Below are positions 43,325-51,623 of a stretch of 64,000 nucleotides of DNA, piece after piece. Below the pieces are notes generated by a model. The model saw only the letters and a program-made list of their open reading frames with translations, searched no databases and was not told where the DNA came from. Location: contig CAXBBG010000002.1 of the NCBI GenBank assembly GCA_963974105.1, positions 124,001-188,000 on the forward strand, in the 5' to 3' direction. Position 1 is the first letter of the stretch, and the number at the start of each line of letters is the position of its first letter. Source of the DNA: UBA2136 sp963974105 (GTDB lineage Bacteria > Pseudomonadota > Alphaproteobacteria > UBA2136). A program made the translations under genes and the position numbers.

Positions 43325-44962
43325 ATGACAGTAAAAGAAATTCGTTTTAGTGAAGATGCACGTTCTAAGATGCTTGCAGGTGTAAACACATTAGCAAACG
43401 CCGTAAAGGTTACATTGGGCCCAAAGGGGCGTAATGTTATTTTAGATAAATCATTTGGTGCACCGCGCGTCACGAAGGATGGTGTTTCGGTCGCTAAAGA
43501 AATTAACCTCAAAGACAAGTTTGAAAACATGGGTGCACAGATGGTAAAAGAAGTTGCCTCACGCACAGAAGAACTTGCAGGTGACGGTACAACAACAGCA
43601 ACCGTACTTACACAGGCTATTTTCCGTGAAGGTGTTAAAGCTGTTGCTGCTGGTATGAATCCAATGGATCTAAAGCGTGGTATTGACCTTGCAACGATGG
43701 CTTTGGTAGAAGACTTGGGTAAACAAATGAAGCCAATTTCTTCTAAGAATGAAATTGCACAAGTTGCGACAATCTCTGCAAATGGTGACACATCTATTGG
43801 TGAATATATTGCCGATGCAATGGAAGTTGTAGGTAAAGAAGGTGTGGTGACTGTAGACGAAGCTAAGGGCTTGGAAACAACGCTTGAAACAGTTAAAGGT
43901 ATGCAGTTTGACCGCGGTTATTTATCTCCATACTTTGTTACAAATTCTGAAAAAATGACAGTAGAAATGGACTCTCCGCTTGTCATGCTTGTGGATGGTA
44001 AAGTTTCTAACCTTGGTCAAATTGTTAAAATTTTAGAGCAGGTTTCACAAAGCAACCGTCCGTTGTTTATTGTTGCAGAAGATGTTGAAGGTGAAGCGCT
44101 GGCGGCACTTGTTGTGAACCGTTTGCGTGGTGGTTTGAAGGTTGCTGCTGCGAAGGCGCCAGGTTTTGGTGACCGCCGCAAAGCAATGCTTGAAGATATT
44201 GCAATTTTAACAGGTGCAACGGTTATTAGCGAAGAAGTAGGGCATAAGCTAGAAGATGCTACAACTGAAATGCTTGGTCAGGCAAAGTCTATTTACCTGA
44301 CAAAAGAAAACACAACAATTGTTGACGGTTTGGGTGATAAAGCCAAGGTAGAGTCACGTGTTGAACAATTGCGTCGTGAAATTGAAAACACATCTTCAGA
44401 CTATGACAAAGAAAAATTACAAGAGCGTCTTGCAAAACTTGCAGGCGGTGTTGCGGTTATTAAAGTTGGTGGTTCAAGTGAAGTTGAAGTTAAAGAAAAA
44501 CGCGACCGTATTGACGACGCATTGGCTGCCACACGTGCTGCTATTGAAGAAGGTGTTGTTGCTGGTGGTGGTGTTGCTTTAATTTTGGCAAGCCGTGCAT
44601 TAGATGGTTTAAACACACAAAATGCTGACCAAGATGTTGGCGTTAACATTATCCGCCGTGCTATTCAAGAGCCGATTCGTCAAATTGCGACAAATGCAGG
44701 TGTTGATGGTGCTGTTGTTGCTGGTAAAGTGCTTGAATCTGACGTAGTTGGATTTGGTTACAATGCCGCAACGGGTGAGTATGTTAACATGTTTGAAGCA
44801 GGTATTATCGACCCAACTAAGGTTGTGCGTACAGCGCTTCAAGACGCAGCTTCTATTGCTGGCTTGATGGTAACAACTGAAGCGATGGTAACAGATAGTG
44901 CGGATGAAAAACCAATGGATCCTTCAGCAGCAATGGCTGGTATGGGTGGCATGGGCTTCTAG
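43325..44962 (+). CDS. groEL: Chaperonin GroEL
   Basis: A 545-aa 60-kDa chaperonin forming the double heptameric folding chamber. Marks are KVTLGPKGRNVILDKSFGAP (ATP site), the LAGDGTTTATVL catalytic loop (about 85-96, D87), EGVVTVDEAKGLETTLE, RGYLSPYFVTN (helical apical region), the DALAATRAAIEEGVVAGGG signature (about 399-417), and a short GGM tail. The tail ends MGGMGF, where most proteobacterial GroELs end GGMDF. The 89-base gap from groES contains no promoter I can recognise. A strong terminator follows. Confidence 0.99.
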   Translation: MTVKEIRFSEDARSKMLAGVNTLANAVKVTLGPKGRNVILDKSFGAPRVTKDGVSVAKEINLKDKFENMGAQMVKEVASRTEELAGDGTTTATVLTQAIFREGVKAVAAGMNPMDLKRGIDLATMALVEDLGKQMKPISSKNEIAQVATISANGDTSIGEYIADAMEVVGKEGVVTVDEAKGLETTLETVKGMQFDRGYLSPYFVTNSEKMTVEMDSPLVMLVDGKVSNLGQIVKILEQVSQSNRPLFIVAEDVEGEALAALVVNRLRGGLKVAAAKAPGFGDRRKAMLEDIAILTGATVISEEVGHKLEDATTEMLGQAKSIYLTKENTTIVDGLGDKAKVESRVEQLRREIENTSSDYDKEKLQERLAKLAGGVAVIKVGGSSEVEVKEKRDRIDDALAATRAAIEEGVVAGGGVALILASRALDGLNTQNADQDVGVNIIRRAIQEPIRQIATNAGVDGAVVAGKVLESDVVGFGYNAATGEYVNMFEAGIIDPTKVVRTALQDAASIAGLMVTTEAMVTDSADEKPMDPSAAMAGMGGMGF

Positions 44963-44984
44963 TTCATGGTATAACCACTTTTAT

Positions 44985-45011
44985 TAAAAGCGCCTTCGGG
45001 CGCTTTTTTCG
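44985..45011 (+). terminator. Rho-independent terminator of groESL
   Basis: AAAAGCGCC-TTC-GGGCGCTTTTTT: GC-rich stem with a tight TTC(G) loop and a six-T run. Confidence 0.95.
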
Positions 45012-45110
45012 TCATTTTTTCCTTGAAATACAATGCCGTATGCTATACATTCCACCTATAAAACCTACCGCCACGTTTTTGTGGTCTATCTTTTATGGAG
45101 GCATAAATAT

Positions 45111-45545
45111 ATGTCCTTAACCTATGAAAAAGTTGTTAAAATTAACAATGATCGTTTGGCTCAACTTCCACGCACGGTTATTACCTCGCAGCTTGAAGCG
45201 GCATGCATTGCACAAGCCGAAGCTGTTTTTATCGACCCTGAAAATGCCGCATGGGAATTAGATAAATTTGATTGGATCGTTAAAATTGATCTCGGCTTAT
45301 TTGATGACCCAAACAGTGCAGAAGTGAGTGCTTATATTCAACGCATTGGGCGTGCTATTGCGCACCTCGATGATGCTTTTGAAAATAGCAAGCCAAAGCT
45401 TGGTGCACGCTGTGTTACAAATTTTAACACGATCCAGTTAGGTCATATTAAATTTATTGAGAATTGTGTGCGTTTGCTGTCGAACCCCACACGTTTACAG
45501 CTTGAAATACGCATCCCGATGCAAAAAGACTGGTGGAATAGCTAG
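45111..45545 (+). CDS. Hypothetical protein, 144 aa
   Basis: The ATG at 45111 is chosen because GGAGG lies nine bases upstream; the open frame runs back to 45033 but that part has no ribosome site. The product is soluble and acidic to neutral, with helices at about 20-45 and 75-100 (EVSAYIQRIGRAIAHLDDAFE) and a C-terminal strand LQLEIRIPMQ. Two to three cysteines. No recognised family. It comes after the groESL terminator, followed by another orphan gene with a hairpin between, and is part of a run of small proteins without known relatives. Confidence 0.7.
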   Translation: MSLTYEKVVKINNDRLAQLPRTVITSQLEAACIAQAEAVFIDPENAAWELDKFDWIVKIDLGLFDDPNSAEVSAYIQRIGRAIAHLDDAFENSKPKLGARCVTNFNTIQLGHIKFIENCVRLLSNPTRLQLEIRIPMQKDWWNS

Positions 45546-45575
45546 TGCATAGAATTTTTTTAATAGTATGTTTAT

Positions 45576-45605
45576 GCATTCCCTTGTAAATATACAGGGG
45601 AATGC
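45576..45605 (+). other. Strong hairpin between two orphan genes
   Basis: GCATTCCCTTG / CAGGGGAATGC forms an 11-bp stem (one T-G pair) with an 8-base loop. There is no T run after it, so it is not a standard terminator. It sits 30 bases after one orphan gene and 55 bases before the next, and could be an RNA-stability or leader element. Confidence 0.45.
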
Positions 45606-45660
45606 TTATAAAAATAAAAACGCAACATCTCATCCTTACTTACCTTTTTAGGAGAATATT

Positions 45661-46044
45661 ATGTCATCACTTGTTCAGCGTATCGAAAAAAGTGAGCATC
45701 TTAAAAACATTAAGCCCTCAAACCCAAGGCATGCTATCGCACAAGTCAATCAGCAAATTAAAGAAGAGCTTTCTGCTTTTTTAAATGTCTGTGTTTCAAA
45801 CCCAGAAAGCCAAAATTGGTCGGTGATTGAAGTGAAAAATGTGACGAAATGCAACGCGTATTTGTCTGTACTTGTACCACAAATGAAAGACGTCGACTTT
45901 CGTCAGGCCACAGCAAGTCGTCTGGCAAGCGAAGTTTCTGCTTCATGCAAAGAACTTCTTTTAGCGCATAAAATTAAAGTGTCTGTCGCACTGTATAATG
46001 CGTCACTCCGAGTCATTAAATTTAGAATACAAGCCTTGTCGTAA
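45661..46044 (+). CDS. Hypothetical protein, 127 aa
   Basis: Not recognised. AGGAG seven bases before the ATG and codon use like the neighbours support a real gene. The protein is soluble, alpha/beta by pattern: a helix at about 25-45 (AIAQVNQQIKEELSAFLNV), central strands (WSVIEVKN, AYLSVLVPQ), a helix with ATASRLASEVSASCKELLLAHK (about 85-107), then two strands VSVALYNAS and VIKFRIQAL. Three cysteines. It ends before a terminator. The neighbouring orphan at 45111 has a similar ending (strand with xIRIx), but no sequence similarity I trust. Confidence 0.72.
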   Translation: MSSLVQRIEKSEHLKNIKPSNPRHAIAQVNQQIKEELSAFLNVCVSNPESQNWSVIEVKNVTKCNAYLSVLVPQMKDVDFRQATASRLASEVSASCKELLLAHKIKVSVALYNASLRVIKFRIQALS

Positions 46045-46061
46045 GGCGCAATCGAACGAAG

Positions 46062-46093
46062 AGACCTTGCTTGTTTGAGCAGGGTCTTTTTTT
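46062..46093 (+). terminator. Rho-independent terminator
   Basis: AGACCTTGC / GCAGGGTCT stem with one mismatch-like step and a loop of TTGTTTGA, followed by seven T residues. Confidence 0.85.
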
Positions 46094-46151
46094 ATGATAT
46101 ACTGCCTTCAATTAAATACATTTTTATGACTTTTTGTGTAAGGAGATCCTT

Positions 46152-47870
46152 ATGAACAGTTCCTATAACAGCGCAACCGCTAAACGGATTGAACAAGGGC
46201 GTAGTTTGCGCCAGGCACCCTATGCGACAAAAATGGTCGATACCTTAAACTTTGCAACACTCTTTCGGGAACGTGTTACGCAAAACCCTTCAAAAGAATT
46301 TTTAACATTTGTTCCTAAAAGTGGTGAAATTACCCAACACACCTATGCTGGTTTTTACGCGCGCGTTTGCCAGCTGGCTAACTTACTTTTAAGTGAATTT
46401 GACATACAGTTAAATGACCGTGTTTCTTCTGTGGCTTATAACCACGAAGATACGGTGACACTTATGTTTGCATGTTTTATGGTAGGGGCTTGTTATGTGC
46501 CTATTAACGCAGGCGAAGACGACGATCGTTTGGTATTTGTGCATAATAATGCAGAAGTAAAGGCGATGTTTGTAATGCCTGAATATGTTGAACGTATTAC
46601 AGCGCTTAAAGGTCAGCTTGAAACTGTTCAGTATTTTGTACAAATGAATGGTGATGAGGCTGAAGGCTTTGAGTCGTTAACCGATTTAATGGCAACGTCA
46701 CCGGTGGAATTTGAATTTGACGATAGAGCCACGCTAGATAGCGACGCGCTTATTGTTTATACGTCAGGAACAACTGGCACGCCTAAAGGTGTTTTACTTC
46801 AGCAGTATAATTGCTTGGTCGATGCAAAAAATATTTGTGAGTGGTATAGCTTTTCAGAAAGTGATAAAGCGATGCTTATTTTGCCAATTCACCATGTGAA
46901 CGGCATTATTGTAACCTTGTTAACACCGCTTTATTTTGGTGGTTCAATTGTGTTAAACGAAAAATTTAGCGTCAGTAACTACTGGGAAACCGTTCAAGAC
47001 TACGGCTGTACTTATGGGAGCGTGGTGCCAACCATTCTTTCGTTCTTATGCGAGGGAACTGACGCTAAAACAGCCAAAAAAGTTCTGCAACAACGCAAAA
47101 ATAAGGTGAATCCATATTTTGTGATATGTGGAGCTGGTCCTTTAACGGTTGAAAGTGCTAAGCGCTTTGACGAGAAGTTTCATGTTAAAGTAAACCATGG
47201 TTACGGTTTAAGTGAAACCACATGCTATAGCTGTTATTTACCTTTTGACCTAAATGATGCTGACTACAAAAAATGGATGAGTGACTTTGGTTATCCTTCT
47301 ATTGGCGTGGCATTGCCGTGTAATGAAATGGATATCCATGACACAAATGGGAAGACTGTTGCTATTGGTGAAAAAGGTGAAATTGTCATTCGCGGTCATA
47401 ATGTTATGTCCTGCTACTACAGGCGACCAGACGCAAATGCGGAGGCTTTTAAGTTTGGGTGGTTTAGAAGCGGTGACGAAGGCTTTTATCAGATAGATGA
47501 CATTGGGCGTAAGTTCTTCTTTATTACAGGTCGTTTAAAAGAGCTCATTATTCGAGGTGGCGTCAATTACTCGCCGCTTGAAATTGATGAGGTTATCAAC
47601 AAAGTTGAAGGTGTAAAGGCGGGTATGGCTGTTGGTTTTGAAAATAACATGTACGGCGAAGAAATTGGTGCCTTTGTTGTTTTAGAGCCAGGTGTAACGC
47701 TGACAGAGCAAGAGCTTTTATCAGCTTTTTCTGAGTTACCATACAGCAAACGCCCTAAGGTTGTTATTGTGGGTGAAAACTTACCCGTGACTTCTACAGG
47801 TAAATACCAGCGCAATAAGCTTAAGCCGTTGTTTGAAAAATGGTCTGATACTCAATTTAGAGAAGATTAA
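46152..47870 (+). CDS. Acyl-CoA synthetase / AMP-forming ligase
   Basis: A 572-aa ANL-superfamily enzyme that adenylates a carboxylic acid and usually passes it to CoA. The ATG at 46152 is preceded by AAGGAG; an upstream in-frame ATG (46134) lies before that site. Motifs are the P-loop VYTSGTTGTPKGV (about 203-215), NHGYGLSET (A5), GWFRSGDEGFY (A7), the hinge GRLKELIIRGGVNYSPLEID (A8) and the catalytic lysine in PVTSTGKYQRNKL (A10). The sequence is nearest to medium/long-chain or benzoate-type ligases in general plan; the substrate is not predictable. It is single, between terminators and an orphan gene. Confidence 0.88.
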   Translation: MNSSYNSATAKRIEQGRSLRQAPYATKMVDTLNFATLFRERVTQNPSKEFLTFVPKSGEITQHTYAGFYARVCQLANLLLSEFDIQLNDRVSSVAYNHEDTVTLMFACFMVGACYVPINAGEDDDRLVFVHNNAEVKAMFVMPEYVERITALKGQLETVQYFVQMNGDEAEGFESLTDLMATSPVEFEFDDRATLDSDALIVYTSGTTGTPKGVLLQQYNCLVDAKNICEWYSFSESDKAMLILPIHHVNGIIVTLLTPLYFGGSIVLNEKFSVSNYWETVQDYGCTYGSVVPTILSFLCEGTDAKTAKKVLQQRKNKVNPYFVICGAGPLTVESAKRFDEKFHVKVNHGYGLSETTCYSCYLPFDLNDADYKKWMSDFGYPSIGVALPCNEMDIHDTNGKTVAIGEKGEIVIRGHNVMSCYYRRPDANAEAFKFGWFRSGDEGFYQIDDIGRKFFFITGRLKELIIRGGVNYSPLEIDEVINKVEGVKAGMAVGFENNMYGEEIGAFVVLEPGVTLTEQELLSAFSELPYSKRPKVVIVGENLPVTSTGKYQRNKLKPLFEKWSDTQFRED

Positions 47871-47986
47871 TTAAAATGTCTTTTATATGTATACAAAAAA
47901 GTGTACTATGGTGTAGAAATTATTATTACCTTCCCTTTTTCTAAAAGCGTCATTCTGGCGCTATATTACTTTTAGAGGTTCTTTTT

Positions 47987-48328
47987 ATGCCTATGAAATC
48001 TAAAACTTTTTTAGTGCCGTTTACGAAAGAGTTAGAAGCCCTTTTGTGTCTTATTAATGGCCACGCAGATGTATATGCCTATGCTGAAAAGCATGCAAGG
48101 GCAGTATGTACCTTCACGACAGATGATGATCTTGAACAACACCCTCACAGGGTTATAGAAATTTTACTATTAGAAATTGATGGTGAAATTGTGTTGTTGG
48201 AAAATAATGTTGGTGATGAAGATAAACTGTGGGGTGAGATTATAACAGAGTTATTTTCTTATCTTTCTGAAGAGGAAGTTGCGGGTTTGGTTGAAGTTGA
48301 AACAATACAGCCAGATTTAATGGATTAA
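47987..48328 (+). CDS. Hypothetical acidic protein, 113 aa
   Basis: Not recognised. A small, acidic (Glu/Asp-rich) soluble protein. The first part (SKTFLVPFTKELEALLCLINGHADVYAYAEKH) looks helical; the middle has strands RVIEILLLEIDGEIVLLEN, and the end is a helix (ELFSYLSEEEVAGLVEVE). AGAGG lies nine bases before the ATG. Own terminator. It may be one of several lineage-specific small proteins in this part of the window. No link to the preceding ligase beyond position. Confidence 0.65.
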   Translation: MPMKSKTFLVPFTKELEALLCLINGHADVYAYAEKHARAVCTFTTDDDLEQHPHRVIEILLLEIDGEIVLLENNVGDEDKLWGEIITELFSYLSEEEVAGLVEVETIQPDLMD

Positions 48329-48364
48329 ACTTTTTCATAAATTCTTAAAAGCTAATAACTCGAT

Positions 48365-48394
48365 AAAAGCCTCCTGATTGGAGGCTTTTTTTTA
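48365..48394 (+). terminator. Rho-independent terminator
   Basis: AAAAGCCTCC-TGAT-TGGAGGCTTTT stem (AAAAGCCTCC / GGAGGCTTTT) followed by T residues. Confidence 0.92.
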
Positions 48395-48462
48395 AGCTTA
48401 AGTTAGAGAAGAGTGGGGGATTCGAGATTGTTCTTTTTCGTTAAAATTTAATGCCTATTTGT

Positions 48463-48681
48463 CTATTTTTTATTATGTTTTTGCGGGAGAAATTGTACTG
48501 CGTAGCGATGTTTCCCCGAAGAATTTTCGCTTAGCAATAAGCGTTTCTCCAAAGATATTTTGCTTATTTGTAAGGGGGTGCTAGTATATCGTCTTGCTGT
48601 CCTGTCGTCATTTGCCACGGCAACGGCAATACATGAGAGAATAAATAGTAAGGTGCTGTTCACTAATATTAGTGTTTTCAT
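48463..48681 (-). CDS. Small secreted basic peptide, hypothetical
   Basis: A 72-aa product with a convincing signal peptide (1-23, AVA|ND) and a mature segment of about 49 residues rich in Arg, Lys and His (RTARRYTS, SLEKRLLL, SGKHRYAV, PQKHNKK). There is no cysteine. AAAGGA eight bases before the ATG supports translation. It stands alone on the minus strand, upstream of (but not overlapping) the homogentisate operon. No family recognised; a cationic periplasmic or secreted peptide. Confidence 0.6.
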   Translation of the reverse strand: MKTLILVNSTLLFILSCIAVAVANDDRTARRYTSTPLQISKISLEKRLLLSENSSGKHRYAVQFLPQKHNKK

Positions 48682-48754
48682 TTTTTAAGGTCCTTTGCGT
48701 TCTAAGTAAGTTTAGGATAGCGAAGGACCGTCTATACTGGCAATAAAAAGAATG

Positions 48755-49381
48755 TTATTTATTGTAGCGATCAGGGCGTGCAAGATGGAACCCTGTAATT
48801 TTATTGCAATTATTACAGCACTTTATTATATTTTTATAATGTGTAACATTAACATTAAATCTTTGAGCATTGTACATTTGTGGTATCAGGCAAACATCAG
48901 CTAAAGTGGGTGCGTTGCCATATAAAAAATCGTCATCGTCATCTAACATTTTTTCTAAAGCATCAAAGCCTTCCGTTATCCATTTAGCGTACCATTCTTC
49001 CACTTGTGTTTCTGTGGCGTGAAGTTCATTTTTAAGATAAGCCGTTACACCGATATTATTTAAGGGGTGAATATCACATGCTATTAAATTGGCCATGGCG
49101 CGTACTTTTGCACGGGCTTCTGGCTCTTTTGGTAAAAGCGGTGCGCCAGCACAGCATTCGTCTAAATATTCAATAATGGCGAGTGACTGGGTTAAAACTG
49201 TCCCATTTTCAAGGTCAAGTGCGGGCACTCGTCCTTGCGGGTTAATTTTTTTATAATCTGTTTGGCATTGCTCACCTTCAAGTAAGTTTACAGGGCGCAC
49301 ATCAAAAGGTTCTCCTTTAAGGTGCAAGGCAATACGTACACGGTAAGACGATGAGGAGCGCCAGTAATCGTAAAGTATCAT
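48755..49381 (-). CDS. maiA: Maleylacetoacetate isomerase (zeta-class GST)
   Basis: Isomerises maleylacetoacetate to fumarylacetoacetate with glutathione, the step between HmgA and FahA. The 208-aa product has the zeta-class active-site motif YWRSSSSYRVRIAL (residues 5-18), PQGRVPALDLENG, the Gln/Ser glutathione site TQSLAIIEYLDE, and the helical domain to the end. The C terminus (after about 185) differs somewhat from the family consensus (CCNNCNKITGFHLARPDRYNK). It overlaps fahA by 4 bases and is the last gene of the operon. Confidence 0.93.
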   Translation of the reverse strand: MILYDYWRSSSSYRVRIALHLKGEPFDVRPVNLLEGEQCQTDYKKINPQGRVPALDLENGTVLTQSLAIIEYLDECCAGAPLLPKEPEARAKVRAMANLIACDIHPLNNIGVTAYLKNELHATETQVEEWYAKWITEGFDALEKMLDDDDDFLYGNAPTLADVCLIPQMYNAQRFNVNVTHYKNIIKCCNNCNKITGFHLARPDRYNK

Positions 49382-50364
49382 CCTTTAACAACCTTTTGTT
49401 CGATGACACCAAATGGAGAAATACCGTCTTTATATGGCATTTCAATACGAATGATGTCACCAGGTTTCATAAATGGTGTTGTCGCTTCGCCATTTTCCAT
49501 CATTTCTAGCATGCGTTTTTCGACGATACATGAAGAGCCTTTGCTGCGGTCGTGGTTAGAAATTGTACCAGCTCCAATAACGGTACCTGCAAAAAGAGGG
49601 CGCGTTTTAGCTGCATGATGAATAAGTTGAGCATAATTGAAATACATATCTTCACCTGCATCGCATCTGCCAAATTCTTCACCATTTAAAGTGCAAACCA
49701 TGGGCAGGTGTAGTTTTGTGTCTTTCCAAACATCGCTGAGTTCGTCAGGTGTTACAAAAATAGGGGCGAGGGCGTTGTGTGGTTTAACATGAATAAAACC
49801 AAAGCCTTTGCCGAGTTCATTTTTAGCAAGCCCGCGCAAGGACACGTCGTTAATGAGTGTTATAAACTTAATATGTTCAGCAGCTTTTTCGACGCTAACA
49901 CCTTGTGGCACATGGTCTGTTACCACAACAATTTCAGCTTCAAAATCTAAACCCCATGTTTCGTCTGCAATGGGTAAGTCTTCATGTGCGGCCATAAAAT
50001 TATCGCCTGTGCCTTGATACATTAAAGGGTCGTGATAAAGGTTTTGCGGCATTTCAGCCCCGCGCGATTTTCGTGTAAGCTCAACGTGGCTTAAGTAAAC
50101 ACTGCCATCTAAAAACTGATAAGAACGTGGAAGAGGGGCAGCTAAATATTTCATATCAAGGTCTAAAGCTTCAATAAGTTCAGGGTTGGCATCGTTTAAG
50201 CGGTTATAAACACACTGAAGTTCAGTGCTAAGTGTTTCCCAATTTTCTATGGCTTCTTGCATTGTTTTTGCTATATTTTTAGGGATAGCGTATTTTTTAA
50301 GATCCTTACTGACAACAATCAAAGTGCCGTCGCGTCCGCCTTGTTTTAAACTTGCGAGTTTCAT
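49378..50364 (-). CDS. fahA: Fumarylacetoacetate hydrolase family protein (fumarylacetoacetase)
   Basis: Cleaves fumarylacetoacetate to fumarate and acetoacetate. A 328-aa member of the prokaryotic short FAH group: the N-terminal SH3-like part, then YQFLDGSVYLSH, the metal-site residues in WGLDFEAEIVVV (E-x-E) and VSLRGLAKNELGKGFGF, and GTVIGAGTISNHDRSKGSSCI with the C-terminal FMKPGDIIRIEM. Its place between hmgA and maiA fixes the function. The 28-base gap to hmgA and 4-base overlap with maiA show one transcript. Confidence 0.94.
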   Translation of the reverse strand: MKLASLKQGGRDGTLIVVSKDLKKYAIPKNIAKTMQEAIENWETLSTELQCVYNRLNDANPELIEALDLDMKYLAAPLPRSYQFLDGSVYLSHVELTRKSRGAEMPQNLYHDPLMYQGTGDNFMAAHEDLPIADETWGLDFEAEIVVVTDHVPQGVSVEKAAEHIKFITLINDVSLRGLAKNELGKGFGFIHVKPHNALAPIFVTPDELSDVWKDTKLHLPMVCTLNGEEFGRCDAGEDMYFNYAQLIHHAAKTRPLFAGTVIGAGTISNHDRSKGSSCIVEKRMLEMMENGEATTPFMKPGDIIRIEMPYKDGISPFGVIEQKVVKG

Positions 50365-50392
50365 ACTATTTTCCTTTTATGTTTGCGCTGGT

Positions 50393-51520
50393 TTACTTTT
50401 GTTTCCAGCTGTTTACATATTGTGTGTCTTCTGTTTGTTTTGCACCTTCGCAAAGGGTTAGAGGGCTTCTGGTGTCAATCATAACCGCCACTTCGTCCGT
50501 GCTTTCTTTGCTTTGAACTAAAGCATTTTGCATAGCTTTAGGGTGTGGGCCATGTGGGAAACCTGAAGGATGGAAAGTGACCATGCCCGCTTCGATGTTG
50601 TCCCTGCTAAAGAAATCACCTTGGTGGTAAAATAGAACTTCATCATAGTCGTCATTGCTGTGGAAAAATGGCACTTTAAGAGCACGTTCACCTGTTTCAA
50701 ATGGGCGCGGCACAAAGGTGCAAACCACAAAACCGTTGCCTACAAATGTTGTATGTGCCGAAGGTGGTACGTGATAGCGGTGGCTCATGATAGGGCGAAT
50801 GTCACGCCAGTTCAGCTTAACAACCACGTTGTTACCATGCCAGCCAATGGCGTCTAACGGGTTATGCGGAAAAACGACCTGTGTTATATCATTTTGCTTT
50901 TTAATGCGTATTTCCCAGTCATTTTCGTCTTGTTGGGCTTTAAACTTGTCGTTTATTTCAGGTGTTTCTAAAACCGCATCGTCAAAAACTGCGTGAGGAC
51001 CAAGCATCCCTTTTTCAGGTAAGGCGTATGCGGCACCTGTATTTTCAATGAGTAAAATACTTGCATTGCCCTTAGATTCGATACGCCATAAAGTGCCACG
51101 TGGGATAACAATGTAGTCACCTTCGCTAAATGTCATATGTCCATAGTCGCAATATAAGTCACCTTCACCTACGTGTACAAATAACAGGTCATCACCATCG
51201 GCATTGCGTACCAGATGCTTCATGTCCCCCATGGTGTGCCAAATGCGAAAGAAACAGTTCGCATTCTTTAAAACTTCGTCTGCATGAAAAGGGCAGCGAT
51301 GTGTATTGCTTTTTAATTTATTCAGGTCAAAAGCATGTGGTTGTAAACTGCCAGAAAAACTTTTCCAAGCCGTTGGGGGATGTTTGTGATGAAGGTGTGT
51401 GGCGGGGCCAAAAAAACCTTCACGCCCAGTTTCGCGTTCAAATGTATTTTCGGGCATGCAGGCATGTGCCTGTTTTGAAAATATGCCCGATGATTTCACA
51501 AATGATATCCATTTTTTCAT
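50393..51520 (-). CDS. hmgA: Homogentisate 1,2-dioxygenase
   Basis: Opens the ring of homogentisate with iron and O2 to give maleylacetoacetate. A roughly 375-aa bicupin of the short bacterial type: HTMGDMKHLVRNADGDDLLFVHVGEGDLYCDYG, RYHVPPSAHTTFVGNGFVVCTFVPRP with the metal-site His/Glu region, and FFSRDNIEAGMVTFHPSGFPHGPHP with the last histidines. I prefer the ATG at 51520 because AAGGA abuts the ATG at 51532 with no spacing; the longer start would add four residues. The gene lies 103 bases after hppD. Confidence 0.92.
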   Translation of the reverse strand: MKKWISFVKSSGIFSKQAHACMPENTFERETGREGFFGPATHLHHKHPPTAWKSFSGSLQPHAFDLNKLKSNTHRCPFHADEVLKNANCFFRIWHTMGDMKHLVRNADGDDLLFVHVGEGDLYCDYGHMTFSEGDYIVIPRGTLWRIESKGNASILLIENTGAAYALPEKGMLGPHAVFDDAVLETPEINDKFKAQQDENDWEIRIKKQNDITQVVFPHNPLDAIGWHGNNVVVKLNWRDIRPIMSHRYHVPPSAHTTFVGNGFVVCTFVPRPFETGERALKVPFFHSNDDYDEVLFYHQGDFFSRDNIEAGMVTFHPSGFPHGPHPKAMQNALVQSKESTDEVAVMIDTRSPLTLCEGAKQTEDTQYVNSWKQK

Positions 51521-51623
51521 TTGGCGTTTCATTCCTTTTTGGTTCTTATTTCATGCGCTAGCAATTCGCTTTTCATTCGCCTTGCGTTCGCTTTAATTCG
51601 CCCTTATTCCGTTTTATTCGTGT

